The notes beneath the pieces are model-generated. The model made no database searches. It had not been told where the DNA came from and was given only the letters and a program-made list of their open reading frames with translations. A stretch of DNA of 64,000 nucleotides from Verpa conica (lineage: Eukaryota > Ascomycota > Pezizomycetes > Pezizales > Morchellaceae). Each line of letters starts with the position of its first letter. Within the stretch, counting starts at the first letter, position 1. This document shows positions 32,146 through 43,010 of this stretch, piece by piece. The translations under genes and the position numbers were made by a program. The stretch covers positions 1,178,001 through 1,242,000 of the forward strand of contig JAUFSD010000024.1 in assembly GCA_033030425.1 (NCBI GenBank), read 5' to 3'.

Positions 32146-35100
32146 AATGGTGATAAAAGGGGGAAGACCTAGGTTGGGGATTTACATAGTTATGTTAACG
32201 GGTTGTCTTTTTTTGTGTTGTTGATATGTTTTTGCATCATTTGTACATGGTGGGGTGGATAATTGAGTAAGATACCTGATATTTGCTGTGACCACACGCT
32301 TCGATGATGTCTGGCTATGGTGTGGAGTAGCTATAATATAGAATTCTGGGGAGTCCTTTCTAGATGATGGGTTGGGTGACAGAAGGCGGTTGGAAAGACT
32401 ATTAAAGTGTTGAGATTATCAGTGACACTGGGTTATTCAGTACTTAGACTACCGGTAGGGTCTACTACCTAGATCGCAAACGCTTCTATCTGGCTTCAAG
32501 AACTATAAGCCTATAATTAACCCAAGACCCCTCGTTTGCGAGAGAGTTCAAGAACGTAATAGAATAAACTAGCTCACCCAACATGAAGATGGATCACCTA
32601 CCTTATCTATGAAGTACTGGGAAAACTCCTAGAAACTGTACAGAAGGTGAGCACACTCATCAGTCATACCCGGATAGTCAGCGGCAACTCTATCATAGTA
32701 GGGTGCTTAAGATGTTGAATGGCCAGTATAGCTGATGGATTCACGCGGGTCTATAACGTTGAGGTTTTCTTCTGGGATTTGTACATGTACGTATACTGAA
32801 GAAGGAAAAAGTACAAGGTCAGGTAAGTCGAGCGAGACTACTGTAGTTCAAGGGCTCATTTAATATCAGGGAAACGGGGGGGCAACACCGAGCGAGTATG
32901 TACTTTGAATCACATAGAATCACTCGATTGTTGAGATAACTACCATATCTGTTATAGCGTTTCAAAACAGCGCCTGGGGTAGGCTTGGCTTTGTTTCGGG
33001 TTTGGTCTGTCTGGCGCGGAGTAAGTATTGTATATGGAAGTACTCCTCTAGATAACTTCAATACCGAATAGCGAGGGGTAGAAAGTATGGAATCTGTCGC
33101 TGGATGTGTATGTCTACATGTGCGAGGAGTATCAACTCTCATGGAAGTACACTAGTAGTAATTTTCATTGTGGAGTATATTGGTATTATGGCTGTTGGGA
33201 ATTATCATAGGTAAATGGCGTCTTGTGTGGCTTCTGTAGCACTATTCTAATGCTACCATGTTTTCTTGCGAGATGTCCATGAATGAATGAATCACAACTA
33301 CATGGACCCCTAAGCTGGGCTAAGGTATTCGATCAACACACCAGCAAAATAAAACTCAACCTTTGTCAAACGAAAAAAAAAAACAAAGAAAAAAAAACCC
33401 AAGTAACTCCGTGTGATTCCACACCTTCAACTTGCTTTCTTCTCTCATGCTCCCACAAATCACCCCACCCCTATTTTCTATGAGATATCCATTATACTGT
33501 GCCGGCCCTACTAGGGTCAAGACGCATGATCACCGCCTAAGCCAGTGTCCTACTCAGACTCGAGAGAAAATTATCTTGAGCCCCCTGATATTACCTTCTA
33601 TAAACAAGATTCAGCAAACGTAACAATGAAAATCTCTTCTCACCCTAGTATCATGCAGCTATCAGAATTTTCCGCCCGCCGGCACAGATTCACCTTTCTT
33701 AGAAAATTTCAATTGACCTCCTTCCCGCCTTGATGGTACGAAACGCGGGACTCACTCTGAAAGAAAACTCTGCCTCTGAATGCCTTGCCTTGGAGTGAGA
33801 AGGAAGAGAAGAAGAAAAACTATGGCTGACACCCCCCTTCCTCCGTGTTCATCCGTTGTTGGGGGGGGCTGTATGTAATGTCTGCCAATGAAAAGTAGGG
33901 AAATCTCTTACTGGTACCTGCCGCAGGGTAGATGTTGTACTAAAGCTTATTGAAAATTTTCTTGCCGGTGGTAGAGAAGGATCCTCCCGGCTTTCTTCTC
34001 AGATATGGTAGATGCTGATCTCGTGCCTGGCCACATTATCTACTACACAGCACCGTAGTGCCGAATAGCATTTTCTAGGAATGAGTGAATATATTTTTGC
34101 TCAGCCCCCCTCTTCCTATTTTGTGCACTAGTCTTGACACTGTATCTCTCGGCTTTAATACGTGCTGTTTCCGGGGATTCTTATGCTTATGAAGGATATC
34201 TAAAATTATATCTAGATCAATCACACTAACAAGCATGGCGCTAAGACGTTGACATAAGTGGCAAAACACCTAACCCACCGAAAATCATTTCCCGTATGGC
34301 GAGTGGCGAACAAAACACCACTAATGCAAAACACCCTCAGTGAGATCTGCTTAGCCACACTTTGTTCCGACGTCTGTAGTAGATAGGCGAATATCGTCGT
34401 CTTGGCGATTGAACCCTAACCCCAATGTTTACTATTCAAAATCCACGTCTAAGACATAATGATACAGCATAAGGAGTTCTAGTAAATATGTCACATTCTT
34501 CCCTAGGAATCTACCAATTACCGTAGAGTATAGTCGGTGGTCTGCCAAGGCTACATTCGAGACGTTGTGTAATGAAACAATGCGTCCCCCCTTGCGTCTT
34601 GGCTGCACTTGGGTGGTTTTCTAGATAAAGTAGTAGATTGAAGCACTAATTCTTACGGTTGTGTTCTTTACTGGTACCGGCTTTCAAGGTAGACAAGAGT
34701 TTCTGAGATAAAAGTCTTTGCTCCAGATATCAAAACGTAAATAGCCATGTAGAAATATGATGTTTTATAAAACCAAGCCCTTGATAGGCTAATCCCAGAA
34801 GCGCCAGTGCCTTATTAACGGTGTTCGTCATGCATCATCACTCAGGTGCTCCGCAGTAAGTCAAAATAACTGTCAAACTCTAAATTAAAGACAGCATAAA
34901 GCCACTCCCTCACTCTTGGCTACATATGATCTTCCCCGGGTTTCAAAGGAGCGGATGATCCATTTCTGTAAGCCTTTGGCGCCGCGGTGCCCAATAACTC
35001 CACACCATACTTCCGGCAGTGCCTGCATGAACATGATCTCAAACGCCTGACAGAAGGGCACAAATCCACCATTTGAATAACCAGATGCGAAAAAAAAAAA

Positions 35101-35467
35101 AGATCTCGCAGGGATTTTCCACCCCTTTCAGTGAGAAGGTGGTGTGTAACTGGCAGTTACTGGCTGGTCACACGCATCACAAGTAATCATTGCATGTTGC
35201 ACAACCCAAAAAACAAAGTCTGAGAAAAAAAAATATGCAAGGCGATGATCCATGTGCGTTATACCGAATGACAGTCTGTGTTATCAAATTGTTTGTTTCT
35301 TGAAGTTTGAATAACAAACACGGGGGTGTGCCGTGGGAGGGGAGGGGTGGTGTTGTACTGTTTTTTTATTTAGCAAAAGATGTAAGATTGAAATAATTCT
35401 TTTATTACTCACATATATATAATAGCCAATCTTGAAGGGATATTACGTATTTTTTGGTCCCCAGGAT
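32146..35467. other. gene-free stretch
   Basis: About 3.3 kb with no supported gene. It contains A-runs near 33370 and 35090, a G-run near 33860 and a telomere-like motif at 34412. Frames of up to 107 codons (for example minus 32819-33142) have no protein features I trust. Confidence 0.55.
34412..34423 (-). repeat. interstitial telomere-like motif
   Basis: AACCCTAACCCC on the plus strand, i.e. two TTAGGG-type units on the minus strand, in gene-free DNA. Confidence 0.6.
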
Positions 35468-35965
35468 CTACAGCCCGTAGTATCCGAACCCTGCAATAAC
35501 CGCACCAGCAAACACCTGAGCACCCAGCGGTACAAGACCCTTCGCACCACTAACACGCACATTACCAGAACTGTCAATAGAACTGCTCGAGCCGTCGGCA
35601 GAACTACACCCAGCTTCAATCCCGGCCGTATACTTTGCGTAATCTGCTTCCGTCATGTATCCGTTCTGGATCTCACAGCTCGTGCATCTGTGATAGTGGT
35701 GAGTGGAGAGAGAATATGGGGGGGGTTATTTGGTTATGTCTTACACTTTGTAAGCTGTTCCGACGTTGTTGGGTTGGCATATACATCTCATCTCGGCGTC
35801 GGTGGGGGTTATACCGCTGAAGAGGTTGTAGCTGCATTGTTTTAGGACCGCGTATAGGGCGGTGCAGCTGTTTAGGCATGTGTTGTCTGTGCTGGTGGGG
35901 AAGGCAGATGCGGAGGTGGAGATGATAAATACGGCGGAAATGAGTGAGGGTGGTGTAGAACGCAT
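35468..35965 (-). CDS. small secreted eight-cysteine protein, probably GPI-anchored
   Basis: Two exons: 35965-35745 and 35687-35468, with a 57-nt intron (GTAAGA...ACAG), giving 146 aa. A signal peptide occupies residues 1 to about 21 (SLISAVFIISTSASAF). The mature part has eight Cys: CLNSC, one in LKQC, RCIC, CTSC and AGC, spaced like many fungal eight-Cys surface proteins but without a clean CFEM signature. A Ser/Gly-rich stalk (SSADGSSSSIDSSGN) and a C-terminal hydrophobic segment (VFAGAVIAGFGYYGL) suggest a GPI anchor. A TATAAATA box lies 95 bp upstream. It is likely a cell-wall or secreted effector-like protein; the target is unknown. Confidence 0.82.
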
Positions 35966-36059
35966 ATTTTTTGGTGGGTGGCCGGATTGAGTGGTGGGAT
36001 AGGGTTGTGTTATGGGATAGGGTACTGGTGAGAGGTTCTACGAGGACTATGAGTATATG

Positions 36060-36067
36060 TATTTATA
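36060..36067 (-). promoter_or_regulatory. TATA box of the eight-cysteine secreted-protein gene
   Basis: TATAAATA on the minus strand, 95 bp upstream of the ATG at 35965, at a distance common in fungi. Confidence 0.5.
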
Positions 36068-38379
36068 TTTCGCCACTATATGCCCAGTTATCCCACGGAT
36101 AGGTATCAAAGTTTTACCAATGGAGGGGACACGGCTCTATTTATCTCACCCCCCTCCCAGCTATTGATCGTGCACTCGTAGCGACGGAGGCTGAGATATT
36201 GGCGACTTCCGGATAGCAGTAGATATTTATGTATACAGATGTCTTTTGTGTCCCCTAGATTGGACCGCAAGTTACACCGGCAAACGGAAGTGAATTTCTG
36301 TCCTAACTGCTCTTGGCTTAAGCGGATTGATGAGTCAACAACTTACTATCTCGCCCAACTGAATTAAATAACATTGGATACATATCGCTATAGCCTGTAA
36401 ATGCTAATACATATATATGCTAAATACTAACTACTCCTCTTGTCGGCATGAGATATAGTGTAGAGTCTCCCCGTACTAAGTCATCCGGGGTTGTGTGTAG
36501 CGGACGTAGATCATAGTAGAGCACTCGAAGTGGATTATGTAAGAGTACAGCCCTATGGAACTGGACCCTGGAATACAGCGTAGTACCTTACCCCTTCCCT
36601 GACAGAGCCCACGAGGCTGTTCCCCTTTTGTTTAGTCTGGTATATGTACTAGCAGAGATCCAGGGATACTATAGAGTTTCTTGGCACTGCTAGTCTCTGG
36701 CCAGTTATTTAACCCTCACAGCCTATCTTGGAACAGCCTAACGATCGCCGGGCTCTGTGGGGTACTTGACGGTTCTGTGGTAACTTGCGGCCCAGGGATC
36801 AAGCGGAAGGGGATCTGGCTGCTAACACGCTAATAACTGATCCTAGTCAATAAATATATATCTATAATAATATAACATAGCAACATAGAAAGTGATATAT
36901 AACAACCAACACAGATAATAATACTTGGTCAACTTTCAACTAGGTCATCTTACTCTCGTGAGAATTATGAATTATTCCCCTCCCCCCCATTTCGTCGGGC
37001 AGCTATTCATCCGCTGCTGTGTCACCTTTTTATATCCTCCCCGCACACGCCGAAACACAATCCTGGTCGCAGCCTTAAACCCAAAAATAGAACGTAGGAT
37101 AAACTTGCGGATTACCGCTTCGGGTATGACTGTTGAAGTGTAAATAGTATGTGTTTGGGTGTAAGCTCTTGGGGTTTATGTGGTGTCAGTTCGATCTACG
37201 GGTATCGTCGTGATACTTTGGTCATGTGCTATCACTCGTCTATACTTACATAACGATTGTTCGAAGATGTGTTATCGAATAGGTATAGTGCGTTTAAGCA
37301 GGTGTGGGTGGCTGTATAGAGAGGCTGTAGGAGTACCCGAGAGGCAAGTCCCTCTAAGACTGCAATCTACTCGCCGCTCATCTCATTCCTGTAATCAAGT
37401 GTTTTTTTGTTTAATCCACTAGAAGTACCCCAACTAAATGTACTGCTGAGTCATTCTTTATATGAAGAGCCCAGTATCGATACATCTCTTGCACCCTTAG
37501 GTCTCACTGGTCATTCCCTCTAGTTAGCAGTTTACACACCGTAACTACCGTCGGACAGCCTTTCTTACTCTAGCGAATCAGAGGTATACATACATTCACC
37601 GTACGTTTCTATTCGGCGGGGATGACCGGGGTTAATACAACCAGTATGTAAGTAGCCTATAATACCTCTTGGCTTTATTATTATTTCATCTCTACTTTTC
37701 CACCCTCGATATATCAGTCTACTTTCTCTAGACATCAATACATTTACCAGAGCTCAAGGATAAATAAATCCCAACATCCCAGAACGTATTTTTGAGACAG
37801 ATTTCTACACTCCCAGCAGAAAATCACGTTTCCTCAAAGCGCTGTTTCAAACCTAGACCCTGTCGAAACCCCCCCTTACCAAGGATTAGACCTGCACACA
37901 CCACCCCCAATAACACCTAGTACACAGACGCCACAAGAAACATCTACCCCAAAAAGAAACTATGTAAGCGAACATTCTCAGATTACTTTACAAAGGCTCC
38001 CCTCCTCGCCTCGTCTACCCCCGCCTCGTCTACCCCTCCCCCCCGCATCCAATAAGATAAGGATTCACCCCCCAACTGAGACTTATATCTCGGTGTACTT
38101 GTTGCCCTATCGCGAGTAGAAATATGTCTTAGACAATATTATTACCAGTCCTAATTAGGCATACGTGGCTATTATTCTCACCGACTATTAGAGTAGACCC
38201 GGAGCAGAGGGGGAAATACCCCCCAAAACCACCCCGGGGTTCGAATACAATTTTGCTTAAATCTACCACGATAATTGTAAACTAGGGAACTCTATGCTGA
38301 ATAAGGCGATGGGATAATACAGGAATAAAAAACTCTATAGCTTCACTATATATCACTCGTTTTTTTATCCTGTTGTTTC

Positions 38380-38393
38380 AGGGTTAGGGTTTG
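38380..38393 (+). repeat. interstitial telomere-like motif
   Basis: AGGGTTAGGGTTTG, two tandem TTAGGG-type units, in gene-free DNA; the same 14-mer as at 30083. Confidence 0.6.
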
Positions 38394-38710
38394 TTTCTTG
38401 AATGTTTGTTTCCTCAACAAAGATTAAAACCACCCCAACACTCCTCCCCAACCTTCATCGTGAAGTATACCCACAGCCTCGTTTTGGTAATTACACCCGA
38501 TCATTATAGCTATAACGGCTACCAACATGAAAATCCAAGATTCGACCGGCAACCTTTTCCCTAAAATAAAAATAAAAAAATAAAATAGAATATGTTTTTA
38601 GGTTCATCTCGCAAAAGTCTAGCTGCATATATCCACCAAGTACTCTCTAAAAACGTGGATATACATAAGTGTATTAGATTACAAACCAACTAAACCAACT
38701 AGCTAAATAA

Positions 38711-38965
38711 CCTACCTACCTACCTACCTAGCCAGCCCCCTTCCCCCCCCTACTTCTCCTCGGAACCTTCAAAAAATTCGGGAACTTGCAGTTGTTTTTT
38801 TTTTTCTCCTGCAGGTGTGAATAAATCTCGCTTTGATGGGAGTTACCGGTGCTAAACCGATCAGATCTGATATCACACACATATGCTTCTTACCGAGTGC
38901 ATTGACTAGAAAAGAAAAGAAAAGAAAAGAAAAGGGGAAGAGGAAAAAAAAAAAAAAAAAAAAAA
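38711..38965. repeat. simple-repeat cluster
   Basis: (CCTA)5 at 38711-38730, (AGAAA)5 at 38909-38933 and a 22-base poly(A) at 38944-38965. The A-rich tail could mark an old retroposed copy, but no source sequence is visible. Confidence 0.7.
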
Positions 38966-39718
38966 GTTCTGCCAACAATGCCTTGAATGGTGAAACTGTG
39001 ACGTATTTAGCGGCGATGGATGGGGGAGAATCGTTGTCCCTTTTTCCCTCCCTCTCCCTCATTCCCCCCTTGTAGGTAGGTATCAAGATCAGCAACTGTT
39101 GTGGATGGGGGTTAAACGGTAGCTGAAATCTGTCAATAAGGGGTAATCTAAGGTCAATGGTAACAGATACATGGAAACTCAGTGTCTAAATACCCCGGTC
39201 TAAAGGGCGCACGGGCAACGACAGAGAAGCTTCGGCAGAACGCACTTGAATTGGAAACTCAAAGCGCCGGGTTTGCTTGTAGGGCAATTCTGCAGACCTC
39301 TACTCTACTCTCGATGTTCGTAGTCTTGATACCCAACACAGGGATCTTGGGTGTACCACACACCCTGGAGTTCTTTGAGTTGTCTACCCACAGCTCAACC
39401 GTTTGGTACCCGGGAACAAGCCACCACATACAAGCGGTAAAGAAAACTGGTATGAGTAACAAAATATTATTTTGATTACTTTTGATGCTCATTACATGTT
39501 ATATTTACAGAAGCGATTGACCATAGAAAAAAATGTACAGCACGATAAGAAACAGTGAAAACCTAAAGATAATTCCATATCCCTGCGACTCCTAACCATA
39601 TAACCTGATCCCAACCAACCACCAGCCCGTATTTACAGACGTCGATGAAGGAAAAAAGAAACCGATCCAAAAGGAATGAATGAAAAGATGGTGAAAATAT
39701 ACAAGACAAAAAGAGAGA

Positions 39719-41541
39719 TTATAATGAAGGAACGGGTTTTTCGGTGCCAACGGTATTATCGAGGGGACCACCGGGCCGGCGCTTGAACCAAACATCAAGC
39801 CCATCCACGACGACGAGAAGAAGGAAAACCTCCCTGATATTTTGTTCGTTGAGGAGACCAAATTCAAAGTTGAGAAGAATTTGTGCAGTGACTTTGACTA
39901 GCTGAACTACAGCGATGTGTTTGCCGAGACAGGCTCTGGCACCTTGGCCAAAAATCATTCCATAGCGCTCGAGCTTGTATGACTGAGCTGGGTCCATCCA
40001 CCGTTTTGGCTTGAATTCCAGGGTGTCTTCACCCCAGAATTCCTTGTTGGCGTGTACACACCATGCACTCATGCCGACGGTGGTGTTCTCAGGAAGGTAT
40101 TTTCCGCAAACAGTACGACCACCGGTAGGTACGGCACGGGGAAGACTGAAGCCAGCGGGTGCGTGAAGACGAAGTGTTTCTTTCACAACGGCAGTAAGTA
40201 GAGGAATCTCGCAAAGATCTTTCCAGGTTGGCTCGGCGGTGTTCAAGGCAAGGAGAGAATCCATGAGCTCCTTGTAGACGTCAGGGTTACGGCAAAGATT
40301 GATGATGATGTTGCGGAGAGCCACAGAAGCTGTATCAGGGGCAGCCAAACTAGAATAAAGTCAGTAATCGTTCGTGTTCATAGATTAGATAGAAGATACA
40401 TACACGAAGATATAAGCATGGTTTGTGACCTCGCCGAGGGGAAGGGCGTGCCCATCCTGGTATCGGGCATCGAGAAGCCCCTGAAGAAGATCATTACGGC
40501 CGGTGAAGTTTCCTTGCTCAATGCGCTTCGTGATCTCGCGCTTGATACATCTTGCGTAGTGTTTCATGCCGGCCTTTTTGATAATTTCCATTTGGGTGAT
40601 AGGCCAAATCCAAGGCAGATATGACCTAAAAGAAATTAGAATCAAAAGAGCAAGTGGCTAAGGGATACAACTTACAAAAATGGACTTAGATTGAGCATCT
40701 GGCGGAGGTCACGGAGCCCACCATCAACATCCTTGGCAGCCTTGCAAAATCCAAAGGATTCTCCGAAAACCAGGTCGGTTATCATATCGTAGGTAAAATA
40801 CTCACTCCACACAGTAAAATTGCATTTCTTGCCGGTTTGGGCAAAATTCTTATCGAGCGCGGTGATAAAGTCTTTGATAACGGCGTCAAAGTACTTTTCG
40901 TTTTTGAGGGTAGCGGTCATGCTGTAATCCTTGGCAATGGCACGACGACCAGCGGCATGGACTTTGATGTTGCGCTCAACAGCCAAGTTAAAAAATCCGT
41001 TCGGGAGAGCAATGTCGTACCTTTGGGAGAGATTAGAATCAGGAGTATGAAAGGACTTGGAGAAAACTCACATATCACACTTTGGGTATACTTGGTCACC
41101 GTGGGAGTAGATCTCAGTGACAACTTCTGGGTCCCAAATAGACACCTCGTTCGGGGCAATGCGGACGATGTTTCCATACTTTCGGTGGAGATTCGTCAAG
41201 TCGTGGTGGTAGTTACTCTTGCAAACGGCATACCAAAACCTCCAAAGCGGTGAACATGATGCAAACCATGGGCCAGGGATTTCCCTGAGAGGGGTATCGT
41301 TACGAATGCGGTACATACGCTTGGCCAGCAAGACCAAGCCGACGAAAGAAATGAGCCCGAGCACAGCGAGAAATTGGGTGAGGCCAAGAGTAAGATCATT
41401 GGTAAAGGTTGATAGTTTCACGGAAGGAAAAGAAAAAGTGAGTGTTTTGCCAGCAACAGTGATGGGATGCTGCGAAGACAAGAAGGAGAGTGAGGGGAGG
41501 GCAGAAGGCATTGTGTCTAGAGGGGGGTAGGAAGAAGCCAT
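39719..41541 (-). CDS. cytochrome P450 monooxygenase, pisatin-demethylase-like
   Basis: Four exons: 41541-41072, 41020-40676, 40625-40404 and 40349-39719. The introns are 50-54 nt with good borders and every frame joins, giving 555 aa. An N-terminal hydrophobic segment (FLAVLGLISFVGLVLLAKRMY) anchors it to the ER, followed by the Pro-rich hinge IPGPWFASCSP. Conserved parts are KCDMYDIALPNG and HAAGRRAIAKDYSM, the I-helix AAPDT (about 348-352), the ExxR helix KETLR (E403, R406), FKPKRW, and the haem loop FGQGARACLGKH with Cys at about 476. The C-terminal half (PAGFSLPRAVPTGG, AWCVHANKEFWGED) resembles pisatin demethylase and benzoate-hydroxylase-type fungal P450s. It would hydroxylate or demethylate a small aromatic or lipophilic substrate with a P450 reductase; the substrate is unknown. 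No biosynthetic cluster surrounds it. Confidence 0.92.
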
Positions 41542-42500
41542 CTTTTTTCTCTGGATGCTAGCTATAAGCTGCAGGACGTGATGATAATTGATGGATGGCA
41601 ATGCCTATCCGGAGAGAGAACAGAGTTAGATGAATAGACTGGATGGAGGATGATGGAAGAGAGGGGAAGGCCGGAGAAGTATCGATTGGGGGGTGGGGGA
41701 ACAATTGTGACTGATGGGAGAGAAAAATGTGGGAGGAGGTTGTCGACGAAGACGGTGGGGTTATATAGCGCCGATGTCCCACTGAAAACATCAACGCAGC
41801 GTTATACATTCCACCCATGCAACCCTTCTGCCCTGGTCCACAGAGATTTTTTGTCCGGAGTCTTATCTTGCAATACTTGCATACCGTGACTGCAGTGACC
41901 TGGGCAATGGAGGACAGGGCTAATAGAACTGGGCGGGGAAGCTAAGGTCAAGGAAAAGAAAAGAAGAAAAGCAGCAGCAGAGGCCTCCACATGAGCCCAC
42001 CACTACACCGGTCCCACCAACGCCATCATCAAAATGGCCAGCGCCTAATGTAGCTTGCTGCAGAGCTTCGCTGTCTTGCTATTCGGCCAACGGCGGAAGA
42101 TGGCCCGGCAGTAGCATGAGACGGCCAGCGTCATCCACAGAGCGCGGGGAAGGACGCGGAGGACAGACATGACCGGGATAGCCTAACCCCGGGGAGCAGC
42201 AGCATGCTTGAATCGACAGTCAAGCAGTGCAAGAGTGTTGAGAGACATTGAGGAGAGGATGGGTGGACCTCCCTCCCCCTTCCTTCCTAAAGTCACTAGA
42301 GGCCATGTGAGCGAAGTGCTAGTGCAGCAGCAGAGTACAATGTGGGTTTGACAGCCTTGCCTTTTGCATCTGAGAAATTGAGATATATTCATGGATGGTA
42401 ATTCTGAGGATTCGCAACATGGGTGGGAATTCCCGGCCAGTGCAAGGGTGTACATGGTACATGTCAGGAAAGCCACAGTCAGTGAGTATACCCAGCGCCT
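41542..42500. other. P450 upstream region
   Basis: No supported gene. GA-rich leader (41620-41760) with a TATA-like box, then mixed sequence. A minus frame at 42183-42476 is Cys-rich but starts with GTG and is not supported. Confidence 0.5.
41761..41767 (-). promoter_or_regulatory. TATA box of the P450 gene
   Basis: TATATAA on the minus strand about 220 bp before the ATG at 41541, followed by a CT-rich leader on the transcribed strand. Confidence 0.4.
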
Positions 42501-42544
42501 CGGTTAAGGTTTACTGGGACAAGACCCTCTAGAGGCTCCCCTCG

Positions 42545-42690
42545 GCGCTATCTTTGCGGCTGGTGTTGGTGCTGCTAGTGCTGGTGCTGCTTCTGCGGTG
42601 GTGCTGCTGGTGCTATACTGCTGGTGCTATACTGCGGTGCTATACTGCTGATGCTATACTGCTACTACTACTACTACTGCCGTATGTTGC
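42545..42690 (+). repeat. minisatellite with GGTGCTATACTGCT-type units
   Basis: Imperfect tandem units of about 14 bp (for example GGTGCTATACTGCT) are preceded by GGTGCTGCT-type units and followed by (CTA)n. No coding frame is supported through it. Confidence 0.75.
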
Positions 42691-42889
42691 CCTTGAGTGA
42701 AACTTCCGTGAGTGATACCCCCCTCCCCTCGAGTCTTGTTTCCAGCCCATACTCCTCACGAGAACGAGATCACAGGGAGAGAACGGTAAACTTCCCCCAC
42801 CCCTAAAAAAAACTCTCTTTCCAAAATCCTGCTACGTAACTCTCGTCTCTAATGCTGCCCGGTTATCGTCCATCTCATCCTGATTCTTT

Positions 42890-43010
42890 GAGTTTTCCTT
42901 CCATTCCCTCACATTCCTCCAATTGTCTCCCTTCCCCCCTTCCCCTTCCCCTTCCCCTCCCTCCCTTCTTCCATCCTTCCATCCTCCCTTCCATCCTCCA
43001 TCCCGTGTGC
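42890..43010 (+). repeat. pyrimidine-rich low-complexity tract
   Basis: CCCTTCCCC- and CCATCCTTCCATCC-type repeats make a long polypyrimidine run. It gives long false open frames on both strands. Confidence 0.7.

Larger units (their letters stand above)
35966..39718. other. gene-free stretch with simple repeats
   Basis: About 3.75 kb without a supported gene. It holds a TATA-like box for the secreted-protein gene, a telomere-like motif (38380), (CCTA)5 (38711-38730), (AGAAA) repeats (38909-38933) and a 22-base A-run (38944-38965). ORFs up to about 108 codons overlap these repeats and look spurious. Confidence 0.55.

Noticed and set aside
35468..35965. Naming the eight-Cys protein a CFEM protein
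   Set aside because: Cys count fits, but spacing and the typical Asp context do not clearly match.
38225..38245. tRNA-like B-box word GGTTCGAATAC
   Set aside because: No matching acceptor stem, A box or cloverleaf could be drawn around it.
38944..38965. A-run as tail of a LINE or SINE
   Set aside because: No upstream element body, internal promoter or flanking duplication was found.
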